Positions 37,701 to 52,100 of a stretch of 64,000 nucleotides of DNA are shown here, one piece after another. Source of the stretch: Tubiluchus corallicola. Taxonomy: Eukaryota > Priapulida > Priapulimorpha > Priapulimorphida > Tubiluchidae. Every line of letters starts with the position of its first letter. The stretch's first letter is position 1. The stretch covers positions 1,010,359 to 1,074,358 of the forward strand of contig JAQGDQ010000012.1 of NCBI GenBank assembly GCA_030141605.1, read 5' to 3'. Made by a program: the position numbers and the translations under genes. A model generated the notes under the pieces. It was given only the letters and a program-made list of their open reading frames with translations, searched no databases and had not been told where the DNA came from.

Positions 37701-39790
37701 CGTCTCGTATGCCTGTTTTCTGAATATGTATTATACTGATCAGTGATATATACGTTCTTGAATTGTCTTAGCTCCCACTCTACAGCCTCTGACACATGTG
37801 ACATTGCCACACTAAGAAATATTAGGTGCATTATTGATTCAACAATACTTTGATATAATAAATTGCCATGTGGCATATTTTTGTTGTTCTTGAAAATTGC
37901 GTCCTCCTTGCAAAAGGTTATGTTGCGTCCTGCACCTTAATGTTTTTTTTTTGTCGTCTGCTTAGTTTTATATATATTGTTCTGTAGTATGTAGAAATAT
38001 CTATTTTTTATTATGATGTTCTTTTTGCATGATCATTGTGTCTATTTTGCCAATATACTGCCGTACTAGTGCCTTGTGGTACTGCTGCATCTTGCTTGAG
38101 TCGGGATTTTCGCGAACATAAACTAAATTGAATCAAAGTGTTGATTATTTGATATCCCATAATGCTAGTAAAAACTAGGTCATCACTCATCACCCACATG
38201 ACGTCCCTGCTTGGTTGATGACCAGAACGCAAAACGACCAGGCACTGCAAAACGTTAAATGTACGATCGGCCGCCGTTTACAAAAACATAATCTTAGTCA
38301 ATAATAGAAACTCACTTGGGTGGTGACCAGTTCAAAGCTCATGCTGGTATAGGCTGTCACTGTCTTTACTAGTAGTACTAGCTCCTGTGAGAGATTTTGC
38401 TAATCGTTAACCACTCTATGCTTAAGTTATACAGTTTTGAGTGCCTAGTTGTATTAGCTCGTTGTTTTAACAGTTTTCTATCGTGACCTGGCAATTCCTA
38501 ACCTCTCATCAGGTATTAGTAGATCCTTACTGGATTTTTCTATGCCATGTAGAAAACGAAGTGTTTGCAGTATATCACTATTTTCAGTTCTTTTCCTTCT
38601 CAATTCTGAGGATTGGATATTGTGTATCGTAGTAGCATTTTGAAACGAATTTAGCAGCGATGGGACTAAGTCTTGAATGAAAAATGAGCTAGTCCTAACT
38701 GTGATATCAATACTGGGTTTATCAATACTGCATTAATTTCAACTTTTTATAGTTAATTGTTCTGTAGAAGTGTTCTATACTTTTTATCAGCACTGTGTAC
38801 TTTATTATTGAAATTAGCATTTTGCATTTTGTAATGCTGTCTTGTTGTAGTTATACGTGAAATAGCTATTATGCAATATGATTGTTTGCTACTAAGTAGT
38901 AGCACTGTAAATTCAATTCAATTTAATTTCTTTATTTATCTCTTTATAATAATACATGATTAATAAAAGAATTGCTAATAAGTTTTGAAGAATTGTTAAA
39001 ATGAATAGATAGATCTAGAACTAGAGAAAGAATAGTGAAGAGACTATAAAGTCACCTAGTCTGCTATCCTTTGGGCTACTAAACAAAGTAAATGTTTAGA
39101 CGTCAGATCGATCATGCTTGAGTTTTGACTTGGATTTTCACATTTCAGTACAGTTGTTTTTCTTTGTATTGTGAACACTTTCATACTCTGAAAGGAGTTT
39201 ATAAAGTTGAATAAATTCATAAATTTGATATGCCAGAATTAATAAGCGCATTATCAAGCTTGTCTGCAGAAGGAAATTTAAATTCTGAAAATTGGCTGTT
39301 TGGATTTTTTGGCAATATATTAATATCGATCTTGATGATTTAGTTTCTTTACTATCATTTTATAAGGATTTGTAAAATTATTGCCTGGAAGTCACTAAAG
39401 AATACAACGTATTTCACCTGGCACAGTCTAAAAATGTACTGTCCCAACTTCCAGAAAAAAATCATATGTACAAAAATTTAAGGATATTGTTTTTGCAAAA
39501 GTTATTGAAACTGAACAGAAAATCGTATGTACGTGATGTAATTTATTGTTCATTTATTTACGATTTTGCTTTTAACAAATCGTAACTAGCAGTTTGTAAT
39601 TGTACTTAAGATATGTTAGAAAACAAACAGAATCAATAGAGAGGACATTCTTGAATTCTTGTGTTGGTATACCTATTCTATTTCTCATCTGTTGTAAACG
39701 ACTTTTTGAGATTCAAGACTGTCAATTTTGCACTTTAGATACTGGTATTTATTTCAAAAATCAATTTTTGTAGGCTCAGGAACTGATCTC
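34710..39790. other. B/C intergenic spacer, no gene recognised
   Basis: 5.1 kb containing the gene B 3' untranslated region and the gene C promoter. No frame shows recognisable similarity. A stretch at about 38910-39090 (ATTCAATTCAATTTAATTTC then TTTATTTATC) resembles the antisense 3' tail of a LINE; 54600-54740 in gene C intron 17 has a similar layout, but the match is weak. Confidence 0.5.
37256..37266. promoter_or_regulatory. E-box GGTCACGTGAC upstream of gene C
   Basis: The same CACGTG-core motif as at 14471, 2.5 kb before the gene C start; AGCCAATAG, a CCAAT-box-like word, follows about 25 bp later. Functional role not shown. Confidence 0.25.
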
Positions 39791-42700
39791 ATGGCATCGA
39801 GGAGCGGAGTACTCTTGTTCTATATCAATGGGCAGAAAGTATGAATACAATTATGCAACTTATTGATTAGTAATTATTGATTATTTTTGAAGTTCTCATG
39901 TTGTTGTTTCATTTGTAAGTTTTTATCTTTGAAAAATAAGTGGGTGGTGTTTTGATTTGAGGCTTGACCTGAGATAATAAAAATACAGCCCTTTGGGTCA
40001 GAATTTCGAATCATTTGTTATCCAAACAGTCGAGAAAAAATGATTTAAATAATCGAATAATCAGCCCTGCGATACTTTCCTTCCACACTCATTGTGGTAG
40101 TCTACACTTAAGAAACAGGTATAAAAAAGACAGTGCAGCTGTTATTGTATCGCTGTGTATGCTAATTGTTGAGCTGAGATGATTTACACACACCCACTGC
40201 TCTTGTCTGTGTTGAACTATGTTAATTCTTGAGCCATGACTCCCTGCTGATTTGGAAAGATAATTTTACCTCTAGCTACCTTCTTGTAGTGTAGTGCACT
40301 GAAGCGCTAACTACTGCATTATAAATTTGAAATGAGCTGTAGATGGCTAACTTAGAGCTTGCTGAATTTTGATAATTTAATTCGTTCTTTGCAAAATGAA
40401 CATTCTACGGTGTTTGAATGAACCTTTTCAAAATGTTACCATATTTTAAACTCTTTGATATCAGAAGGAAGACTAACTTAAGTATCCATGTGCAGTATAC
40501 CTAACTTCCATGTGAATTGCCCAGCCCAATGAGCTGAAAGTGGAATGATTGTTATTCTGACACATACGGTGACAAAGATGGCAGATTGTTTTATGGGGAC
40601 TGTCTCAGTGTGCAGCGCACCCTGGAGTGATGATCACCAGGGCCAGCATCGTGTGTGATTTTATTGTTGTCATTGGCTTCTAGTCTTAGTTGTTTGATTA
40701 AGAGTTTGGCTCAGTTGATATGTATGTTGTTGTCACCTTTCTGTAATGTCTCGTTACTCTTTGTGATAATTTGTGTATTGATTCGTCTTGGCTGCATTAA
40801 CTTGTTTCGAACCTGTCTGAGTCACTTATTTTGTGTATGAGCTGTGTGTTTTGAAGTTTGAAGTCAGTTGTCTGTCTCATAATATATCTGGAGTCTTTAA
40901 TACTATGTTATAGTTTATATTTGTTTATCTAGTCCTTTGTTGTAGGTAAATATGTAGTCAACTAGTATTTTGGTGTTTTTGGCTTTTTCCAATTTGATTT
41001 GTCTTTGTGTATAAATTCTGGGTTTTACTAATGCTTAAAGGAAAACAGGACCCGGTCTTAAACTATAGCACAAAACAATCTAATCTATAAAATGCGGGAA
41101 AGGAACATACTTTTTTTAAGTGAGACTTAAGTGAAAGAATTATTGCAGTAGAAAATTAATTTTGCAGTCCATTGGCTAGTTCCTTGCTCGCGTTTAGCCA
41201 TTCACCAGTTAGAGAGACACTAGCATCTGTATCTTGGAAACGTTACACAGAAAACAGGTGCAGCACCTTTCATTTCAAATGTGTTCAATTGTGATATGAT
41301 GCAAATGTTCAAGAGTTCATGCATGAACACAGGGATTCGATAAGCTTTTGTAAATGTCGTACAGGTAGCACTACTTCATTTTCGCTTTCACAAAAAAAAA
41401 TCAATATGCTTGTGAAACAATGTGCTTACAAGTTATTACGGCTTGATGATAGGATAATCGAACAGTATTTTATTATTCAAATTGTAGTGAACATTCAGAA
41501 CTTTGAATAATCAATTATTCATGCACGTCCCTGGTAGCTATTTCTTTTAAGTCTCACAATTTGCGTTTGCTATGGTGCACTTTCAACTGTTATGAAATTT
41601 GTGAACTGATGAAGCCCCAGTGGCATTTTTCATATTTAATGATTTTAGTTAATATGATATTTTTCAGGTAGAAGATGACAATATCAATCCATCAATTACT
41701 TTGCTGCAATATATCAGGCAAAAGTGTATCCAAAAAATAGCATATTTTAGGACATTTGTTTGTTGAAAATATTTGAGAGTGTGGACTGGGGAGTGCACAC
41801 ATCATTTGCAAATGTTTACTATTACAAAAAAAAAATTTCTTAACACTGAAAAATGTATGTAAATGTTTGAAATTTCATTCTTAGTTTGCTATGGCCATAT
41901 AGACGTTTTGGTTTGCTTGTTTATACTTGTTTAAATTAGAACTTATGCGTTTGCTTGAGATGTTCTGAGTTCTCAGCTGATTAGACGTGATTTTGTTTGA
42001 ATTTTCCTTAACTGTATCTCAGTACACCTGCGGGGAACAAAAGAAGGATGTGGTACTGGAGGATGTGGAGCATGTACTGTCATGTTGTCATGGTGTGAAC
42101 GTGGATCAGCTAAGAAAATTCATCATTGTGCTATCAATGCTTGTCTTACTCCAATATGTTTAGTACATGGTAAGGCAGTTACTACTACAGAAGGAATAGG
42201 AAGTACTAAAACTGCTCTGCATCCTGTGCAGGTATTACTTTCTTATATTTAATATTTGTTCTGTTTATCTTAATTTATTTTATTTTATTGCAGGTCGACA
42301 TTAGCAAAGTGCAACAGTAACTTTGTTAATGCTGGATTTTTGCTATTAAACAATGTTGGGAACCTTCATATCATTTAAAATAAATCAGCAATTAAAAGAA
42401 AACTTCAAAAATTTTTATAAATCTGTAGTTTGACAGGCCGATAGGAATAATTATAATTAGATATTTACCACAGAAAGCATTGGCTATTTAATTCCTGACT
42501 CTTGAAGAAAATCAAATTATGAGTGGCAAGGGTATGTAGTACGACATAATTGTCCTTCTAATTAGAAATAGTATTTTCACACACTAACAAAACTGCAATT
42601 TTTTAAAGACATTTAACGAGATTAGGACAACTGCTATTATATATTGCATTAATTATGTTAGCAGTGATTATACTGAGGTTTTAGATTTTAACTTTTGTCA

Positions 42701-43130
42701 ACTTTTGTTTTAAACACTGTGTAACATTAAACATATGTGATCACTGCTTTACTTTGATAGGCCTATATGTCAGTGTTACACTACCTTCATTTACAGCATT
42801 TCACTGAATAAAAAAAAATATTAAATCATAAACTTTGATTAACAGGAAAGGATAGCAAAAGCTCATGGTACGCAATGCGGGTTCTGTACCCCAGGTTTTG
42901 TCATGTCAATGTATGCCTTATTACGAAGCAATCCTCAGCCTTCCATGGAAAATTTTCTTGCTAATTTCCAAGGAAATCTTTGTCGATGTACAGGCTATAG
43001 ACCAATTCTTGATGGATTGAAGACCTTCACAAAAGAATTTCAGTGTTGTCAGTCAGGAAATTGCCCTGGAAAAGATGCTGGTTGTTGTGGAGGCACTCCT
43101 GTGCATAGTGAAAGTGAAGCGTACACTGAG
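39791..43130 (+). other. Gene C exons 1-4: two [2Fe-2S] cluster domains
   Basis: Residues 1-200. Motifs are [21 protein letters not shown] (read across the exon 2/3 codon split), [16 protein letters not shown] and [11 protein letters not shown], with all eight cluster cysteines present at the same positions as in B (45, 50, 53, 76, 116, 119, 151, 153). The exon 4 tail ([15 protein letters not shown] then an acidic stretch) is the longest linker of the three copies. Confidence 0.92.
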
Positions 43131-46100
43131 GTATTATAATGAAAAGTTTATTGCCTTATTTGCCATTGCTTTTATAAATAGGTTAATTAATATCAAATTA
43201 CAATGACAAACCCCACACGCTCCTGTGTCTGAATTAGTCACTATTAGAGATATCAAACTGCCATCAATTCGTTGTTAGTAAGCAAGTTATTGTCTTTTTT
43301 TAATTCACCTGTTTTTGTCCTCCTTCTTTATTGAGTAGTGCTAATTGATTAACTTATTTTGGTCTTAACGTAGTAATTAGCTTATCTATCTATACTAGAG
43401 TCTAAGTAGTGACTAGCTAATTTTGTAGAAGCATTGTTATAAGAGTTAGCTTTCATTTTCAGATCTGTTTTTTTTAATTCGTCGACATAACTATAGGATG
43501 AATGGGTACTCACACATACTTTGCATGAATATCTAGTGGCTGCCTGGCTTCACTACCTGCTCTGAGAAGTTTTATTTGTTGTACTAATCATGACTCTTTG
43601 TCTCGTTGAGGGAGGACGTATGTACAGCAAATAAGTATATGTTATAAAGCAAGTTCTGTCTTTTTTTCTAATTTTTCTAAAAAACACATAACTCGCTTAT
43701 TAACACATGCTTATTTACTGTATATACACCATAGTGTGGCTACGACACCTGCCTGTTCAGTTTGGCTCTTCTGGAAAGGACTTTCATTGTAATGAGTCAG
43801 GCTGTGGTCACGCCTTAAATATCACTCTGAGAAGACCCTGCTATCGAATGTTTGCAGCGTGCTGAAGTGGATAAAAAAGTGCCAGACTACCGCAGTTCTG
43901 AATAAACAGTCAAAATTTCAGATTTTTTAAATTGGATTTAACGTGTTGCTTTTGGATGCAGAATAATTTAAAATCTCACGATTGATGAAAAATTAAAGTT
44001 CCTACCTGAAGTAACTTGTTAGTTGAAATTAATATTAGCTTAACGCGAATTGTGAGGTTTGTCATTGATCCTCTTCACAGGGGCCATCACATTGTTTAAT
44101 ATAATTGCTTGTTCTGATTACTTTACGCTGTTGCACAATGGTTAAATTTTCAGATTGAATCAAGTTTGACTCAAGTTGACACCAGTGCATATGATCCCAC
44201 CCAAGAGCCAATATTTCCTCCACAATTACAGGTATGATTTCTACAGTATCAAGTGTTTGCTTGTTCACTTAGAACATACTTTTTTAAAAACTATATCATG
44301 TATTTCCATTTCCTTGCACAGTTTATTAATGAGAGATACCACTTGCTTAGTAGAATAAAATTTTGCTTAGTATTTATTATACTGTCTCTGTGCCATGGAG
44401 CTCACCACACTGTAAGCATTTTTCAAATACTCCAATTTTGATTCGCAGAAGTTCGAGAAAATGCATTGATGTTCGTGATATAAATATTCATAATATTTAT
44501 TACATTTTACAGATTTTGCCACATTAATACTAATAAAGTGCATAACAAGATCATTAGCACTGATCATTTATTAAAAAACAGCTTTGCAAGGATGTGCGCC
44601 TTTAAAACAGCGCTTAAGGCATTTTTAAAGTTAGGCTCAAATCATAACTTTGTCCTCACCTATTGTACCTACTTCAATACGTCATATGCAGCTTGGTTAA
44701 TTTTCTGTATTCTGATTATTTCTGCTTTTTAAATGTGATCGGTTGCCTTGTATCGCTCAAACAATGCACTGTCAAACAGTGATCTTCTTTATGTTTTCCA
44801 ACAGATAAAATTATAAGAGAATAGTGGATTCTTAGGTGTGCTTGTCAGATTCACAAAAAAAATTGGACAACAAGGCAGCATGACATAGTTTGTTTCCTAC
44901 ACTTTACTGGTAACGGTTTTGAGCCTGAGTATACCATGGGCTCCGTGGGTATACTATCTGGGTTAATGTTCTGTCTCATTATGATTGCACATTGTAAAAT
45001 TTTTACATTGAAGTAATGGTGGAAAATTCGAGAGTAATATTTCAAAATTTGGAGGGAGATGTTACCATTAAAACTGGGAGTATCCCAATTAAATCAGGAG
45101 CAATGGAATGCCTTAGTCCTAACCTAGGCTAAATATAGTTTTTACGAAATTTGACCAGAAAGGTTAATTATTACCTGTATTACTGTGCATGTATTAACAC
45201 AGAAAATTGTGGCTAATCACTTATTTGCAGCATGATTTGATTTGTGAGAGTATTCGGCACACTACTGTTCATACTGCTTAATGAAACACTCTCAGTTTCC
45301 ATACACCTACAGTTTAGTAAGCAAATTGACCTTATTTGATATATTTCAAGATTATTTTTGGCCATCTATGATGTGTTGTCTGCTGTAATTTGTGTAAATT
45401 CAGTGAGAAACATTCTGATCAGTACAGTAGCATCTTATTGGTGCTTTACCACATGCATGTCTACATTTTTAAATGCACATTAGATACCAGTGACAATACC
45501 AAAACTAATATAGCTTATTTTTACTTGTGCAAAGTTTTTCCTTAGTTTTTAGATATGGTATGATTATCAGCAATATCTAAACTAGATTATGACACCTAAT
45601 CATATTTTGCATTCAGTACGGCTTTAACCATTACTAAGCTAAGCAAGTTTATTCTGGAAATTCTGGAAGCATACTTGTTATGATGATTTACATATTTGTT
45701 AATTTGTTTTCTTGTTTAGCTGCAGGATGGTGGTCAACAGACCACAACGTTTTATGGTAAACTTTTGACCTGGGTACGACCTGGCACATTGCAGGAAGCT
45801 TTAAAGGCAAAACAGGAGCATCCTAGTGCAATTTTAGTTGCTGGAAATACAAGCATTGGTGTGTGTTTTTATGTTGTGACTATGTTTAATTTTGCTTGAT
45901 TATTAATTAAACTTGAAATTTTTATTCTTGTAACCGTTTTATTAACAGTCTTTACGTACTGTTCGCAGTATCAAAATTACAATTTCAAGTGCTGTCATTA
46001 TCTTAAAATTACATGGTTACAGTCTCTATATTTATACACTATAGCTTTGTATGGGGGGATTGGAAAGTAACATTTAAGATAAACTTTTAAGAATTCTTCT

Positions 46101-49100
46101 GTATTGATAACATTGGCTATTAGATAGTTTTTTTATGATCTTGAGCTCTTAGGCTATGTGTAATTGTAAGAACAAACAGGGTAAAATAATTTGGTATGTT
46201 AATTCAAAATACTAGTGCAGTGGTTCCCAACCTTTTGTTGATGGCGGCTCCTTTCCAGAACCCTGCATCATATCGTGACCCCACGAAAAACATAATCACA
46301 TGTTATACTATTAAAATTGTTATCATTTACATTTATTAATTTTAACTGACTATTAATAAATTATTGTACAATGAGTGATTGTTTCATTAATTCATTAATG
46401 TGATGGTTGCACCTGTTTCTCAGCTACTAGTAATGCAACAGCAATAGGTATCCAAGGTAAATTGAATAGTGACTCGCTTTCAGGCGGTGTACACTGTACA
46501 CAAGTGTACAGCGTGGAACAACGAGCGTTGTCATTTTCCCGGAAAATCAAGCACTGCTGTATTACAGCGGGAAAACCCAGTTTCACTTTCCAGAACAGAA
46601 TGATGTAATGAGAGACTGAGGAAACAAAATCTACTTACATACTTTTCATGAAAACAGCATTTTTAAAAAATAGTTTTTAGTTAGTTCGCAACACCACGAA
46701 ATATGCTTGGTGACCCCAACTGAGGTCGCGACCCCAAGGTTGGGAACCCATGTACTAGTGAATGTGATTTTACTGTAATAATTGACATACTGTGACCTGT
46801 TTTTAAATTTATTTATTTTCTGTTTATTTGATCCTACTTGAAAAATACCAACTTATGATTGAGTATTGATATGCTTCACTTTGTTGTGTTTAGGCTTTTT
46901 TCTGAAAAATCTTTCTGTTCCAAAGACAGTGATAGCCATTGGACACTTACCCGAATTGCTGGGCTCCGAGTGTACTGAGTCTGGACTTGTCGTAGGAGCT
47001 GGCATTACCATGACAACACTAGAAGAAATATTGAAGGAATTGGTTAACAAGTTTTCAGGTGCAAATCAAATTGAATATGTTTTCCTACTTCAGATTTGTA
47101 CACCGGTTATAGTATTTTAACGAAACCTTTGCCTTTTAAGATTTTGCTTTAAAATCACTGATAAATAATTTGTTGAACATTTTTTTACTGTAGTGAGCAG
47201 TTTGATGAAGTTTGGTGAAAAGATCAGACAGATACTGAAACTGTGTTTTTATCCCTTTATAAAGACAAAAACGCACTGCAACTAGACTATAGCAAAAAGT
47301 GGCTATTGGGTATTTCATGCTGTAAGGTGTTTAGTGATAACCAATGAGAAATTTACATGCTAGGGATTTTTTTACAAGAAGATTGTATCCACTGATTCTG
47401 TAGTTATATTATGTTTACAGATGATAAAATTAAGCTTCTCAATGCAGTTTTAACTACATTGCGTTGGTTTGCTGGACCTCAAATCAGGAATGTTGCAGTA
47501 AGTTTGCAGGATGTTTTTATATCGTCTGTCTTTTTAAACTGAAAAATGTGGTAGTATAAAATATTTGTACTTTGATATTCTAAAGATTGTGAAGGTACTT
47601 TAATTTTCGAGTGATTCAAGTAAAAAATTTTTCTTAAGATAGTGAACAGAACCCGCCTTATTTTTTATTCTAAATTCTATATCCATTGTCATTTTTGTGG
47701 TGTTGTATTTTTCCTTTTAATATTTAAATTCATTCACATCTGTTTGAGACTCGACGCACTGATTACCAGCTAAGCAAATTAGGAAAATTGCTGGAGATGG
47801 TTACCCTGTTTGTTTTTTCTGAAGACTCTCGGTGGCAGCATAGCTGCTGCCGGCTCAAAGGCAGACTTGAATGCATTGTGGACTGTTGCTGATGTCACCA
47901 TAGATGTTTTGAACAAAAATGGGCATAAACGGACGATCAGTGTTGACAACTCATTTTTTGTTGGAAGAAGCAAGACCGTTCTGGCACCAGACGACATCAT
48001 TGTTTCGCTTTATTTGCCATTTTCTACAAAGGTATAATGTACATATGTGGAACAAAAAACATTTCTTTACTAATAGGTAGTTTTACTTACTGAATTTGTT
48101 TTGTTTTGTCGCGTTCACATCCAGTACACTAATAACGCTCAAACTATTAGCAAGCTTGAAACTTTGTATACAGTTTAAGTGTTATCATTTTGTTACAGCC
48201 TAAGGCTTAGTTGATTATTTGTTGATTTTGCTTTGTGCTTTTTGCATTTTTAATGACATTAGTGCATTCGTGTAACAGTTTGTCAATGAAAATTTAGCTT
48301 TATTTTATATGTGAACAATACCTAATGTTGCTTTTAGTAGGGAAGATTTTGGCAGCTTTTTAGCTGTCACGGAGTTTTAAAAAGAATAAGCATGTTTCTT
48401 TTTCAGAATGACTTTTTTTATGTGTATAAGCAATCGCATCGTAGAGAGTTTGATCTCGCAATCGTAATAGGAGCTTTCAGACTGGTTTATGATTTTTCAT
48501 CTAATACAGTAAAAGATATTCGGCTGAGCTATGGTGGCATTGGTTCTACGACTGTCTCAGCTAACCATACTGCACGAGCACTTATTGGAATGTAAGTTGC
48601 CCTTAAAATTATTAGAAAGGTTTTTTGTGATTCATTAACTTCATTCGAAAATTCATTCATGTGTCTTTATTGTTTTTGATATATAATAATGAAGATGCTA
48701 GTTGTGATAGCTAAATTAATATATGAGTCTAGAAAAATAGAGAGAAAACATTTTTTCTGTTTGCCACAATTTTGAAATACAAATTGATAATTGTTATAAA
48801 AAAAAATTTCACTTTACATGCTTTGAATAACACAAATGAAAGCTCTCAAATAACAGGATTCGTTGGAATGCTGAATCAACAATCAGTAATTAAAAATAGT
48901 TCTTGCATATGTCTTTAATAGCTATTTTGACTGTTTTATTATTTTTTTTCAAAAGGCTGTTAATATTGGATTGTCTTGAATGTAAATTCTTTGAAATTGT
49001 TCAGCTGTGTCATCATTTCTATGTATTTTCTTAGGACTTGGAATGAAGAAATGTTGGAGACTGCCTGCAACTTGCTTGCTGAAGAACTGAAAGTGCCTGC

Positions 49101-52100
49101 AGATGATCCGGGTGGATTAGTTCAGTACCGGAACATGCTGATATCCAGTCTATTTTTCAAGTTCTACTTGTTTGTACTAGATGAAATGAATGGAAAAAAC
49201 GTATGGCTTTTATAATGTTTACATTTCTGTGAACCACTAATCTATCCACGATTGCTTGATTTATTGCCCAATGTACCCTTTTACAACTAGTAAAAGCATT
49301 TTTCTGAATTTTTATCCACCTGTGAATATGGTACATTAGATTGATGTAATTTTGTGCTCTAATTGTTTTTGTATGTTATTTTTGTGTGTTATACATATTT
49401 TGCATGTTAGAAGTCAGATGAGCATGCAAGTGCTAAACTTGAAAGAGCAATGCCTAAGACCTCTCAAGTATTTGAAGTTGTAAAAGCCACTCAACCAGAA
49501 CAAGATCCCATTGGACGTCCTTTGGTTCATTTTTCTGCACTAGAACATGCAACTGGAGAGGCTGTGTATTGTGATGATACAAGATTGCTAGAAGGTATGT
49601 ACACTATGTAACCATCTTCTAAATGTGCATTTTTTGCTTACCAAATATTGTTTGGTACGTGATACACAATACACAAACGGAACGAACGAGATTTTAAATG
49701 TTGTCAATATGAAACGAAAGAAAATATGAAAAATAATGACTACATGGAAGCCAGCAGGGACAAAAATTTATCAATTTATCATAGTTTTCTAAATAGCTTG
49801 AAACTTGAATAATTTTTCTACCGATGCTGCCAACTGAAGGACGCCATAATTTAAATCTACCATGTGGGAAATGTAGCCCCATATTATGAAACCAGACATA
49901 CACATTTAGTCATACATTTCTGCATATACAGCGCGTCATAATCAGCAGTCAGCTTTGGCTGTGTACTGATCGAATCAACAGTCATGTCAGCACGAATGAA
50001 ATGCGTGAATTATGAAAAGCACTTTAAATTTCCTTCTGTGAAATTGGTTACAAACAGCGATGTGCATCGCCGATGTGAAAAAATAAAATATTCCATTACC
50101 AAAAAGGGTAATATATTAAAACATTTTAAACAGCTCGCCAAAGTGTGGTAAGAAAAGCAGACTCTCTCAATTGCTTCAGAGACAAATTAGTGCCACTGCA
50201 ACTGAAGGCTAAAAAGCCATTCAAAAATTCTAAATTATACACAGATTCCATGGAGATTAAGCTATGAGCTAAGGTTTTTTACCTGTGTAACTAATATAGC
50301 GTTTCCTCTGTTTCTCCTATAATTAACTAGTATTAGTTTGTTGCTTTGGGAATTTGTATTTGCTGAGTACTTTCTAATACATTGTGTTACTCGTAGACTT
50401 TCTTTGTCTCTTAAATTTACAAAATTTTGCATTGTAAAATAAAGGCGGTAAGGGAGTTAATTCATAATTTTTTCATTGTTTTTTTTTTACTTATTTAAGT
50501 CTATGAAAGTAGATGTAGATACATGAAGAAGCAAAGTAGATGATGATGATACATGCATGTAGATGATACATAAGTAGATGTAGATTAAAGGTTGATGAGA
50601 AAAGAGTGGATGTTACAAACACTGATTGGATTTAGACAATTTTAGACTGTTACTTGACATGTTTGTAATTAATGAAAATTAATTAATTAATTACTTAGTT
50701 ATTGTAATTAAATTTTAGAACATGTTTAACTTTTTCATTAGTATACTGTGATTTTACAAGGTATTTTTTATTACATGTTCATCAGACGAAGTTCATCTTG
50801 TTGTTGTTACATCAAAAAAAGCGCACGCAAAGATCTGTTCTGTTGACACATCCGATGCTCTGCTTGTTGATGGTGTTGTAGCATACATTGATCACAAGGA
50901 TGTTCCTGGACAAAATCTAGTAGGTCCTGGTTCAGATGAACCAGTGTTTGCTGAAGGTGAAGTCAATTACTATGGTCAAATTGTTGGAGCTATAGCTGCA
51001 AAAACTAGAGAAGCAGCTCGTCAGGCTGCAAAGTTGGTGAAGATTCAGTATGAAGAGTTACCAGTTGTTCTCACTATTCAAGTAAGTTTTCTGTTTGGTT
51101 GATTGGTTGACTGATTGGTGGTTTGTTAGTTGGTTAGCTTTTTTGCATAACGTATGCACATTCACAACATGAAACTTGTTCTCTATTTTGATTCAAAATT
51201 TTTTTCAAAAGAACTATGTTCCATCACTTGAAAATTGTGTTTAACAATGACTATGCCATTGCTTGCTAAGAAGTGTCTCCCTTAACTTTCAAAACTTAGT
51301 TTTTTCATTTCGAATTAATGTTGAGTTTTGCTTTGCTCTTTTCAATATGAAGCACATATAAGAACTTTAAAAACTATTGTTCTTTTTTTCACTTAATATT
51401 ACTGTTAGCAAATGCTAATTTTCTACCAGGCTCAACATTCATGTGCAATGGTTTGGGTGTAGCTCAAATGTTTAATCTGTGCACTGTAAATGAGAATTAG
51501 AAGCTATCGGACAAATTAGTGAAACTTCAGTGTTGTGCAGTGATGTTACATCCATGATTTTTGTAACATCAAGTTTTATAACGTGTTCTGTGAATCAGTA
51601 ACATAAACTGAGAAAGCAATGTGATGATTGTAACTTAGAAAAAAAGGCCCCATTGGCCCACTTTTTAAGAGCAAAATTTTGCATTTTGTTTCTACTGTTT
51701 TCATAACGATTACTTGTTACGTATTACAGCAAGCGATCGAAGCCAATTCATATTTCGATGAGGGATTTTATGAAATTCACAATGGAGATGTGGACAAAGC
51801 TTTAGCTAATGCAAACTATGTCTTAGGTACGTGCTAACAGAGTGTGTAGCAGTGGTATCATGCTCATTATAGAATTGCTGCCACGATAGTGTGTGGCATT
51901 TAAAAAGTGAAAAACCTGAGTTGTGATTAAAGATTAACTGTGTATGTTCAGATTTATTCATGTGCTGTTAACAAGTTATTAGCTTGTTAGTTACTACTGA
52001 GAAGAAGAAGAATGGCTCCATATATCTCATGGCACGTTTCGATAGCTTGTTACCTATTAATCCGATAGCTTCAATATCTATTAATAAAACCTCAGCATAC

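Noticed and set aside
37679-37876. Possible small gene in the B/C spacer
   Set aside because: Overlapping short frames on both strands without motifs; no evidence of coding.
38011-38250. 79-codon minus-strand frame in the B/C spacer
   Set aside because: I looked for retroelement motifs in all three minus frames and found none convincing.
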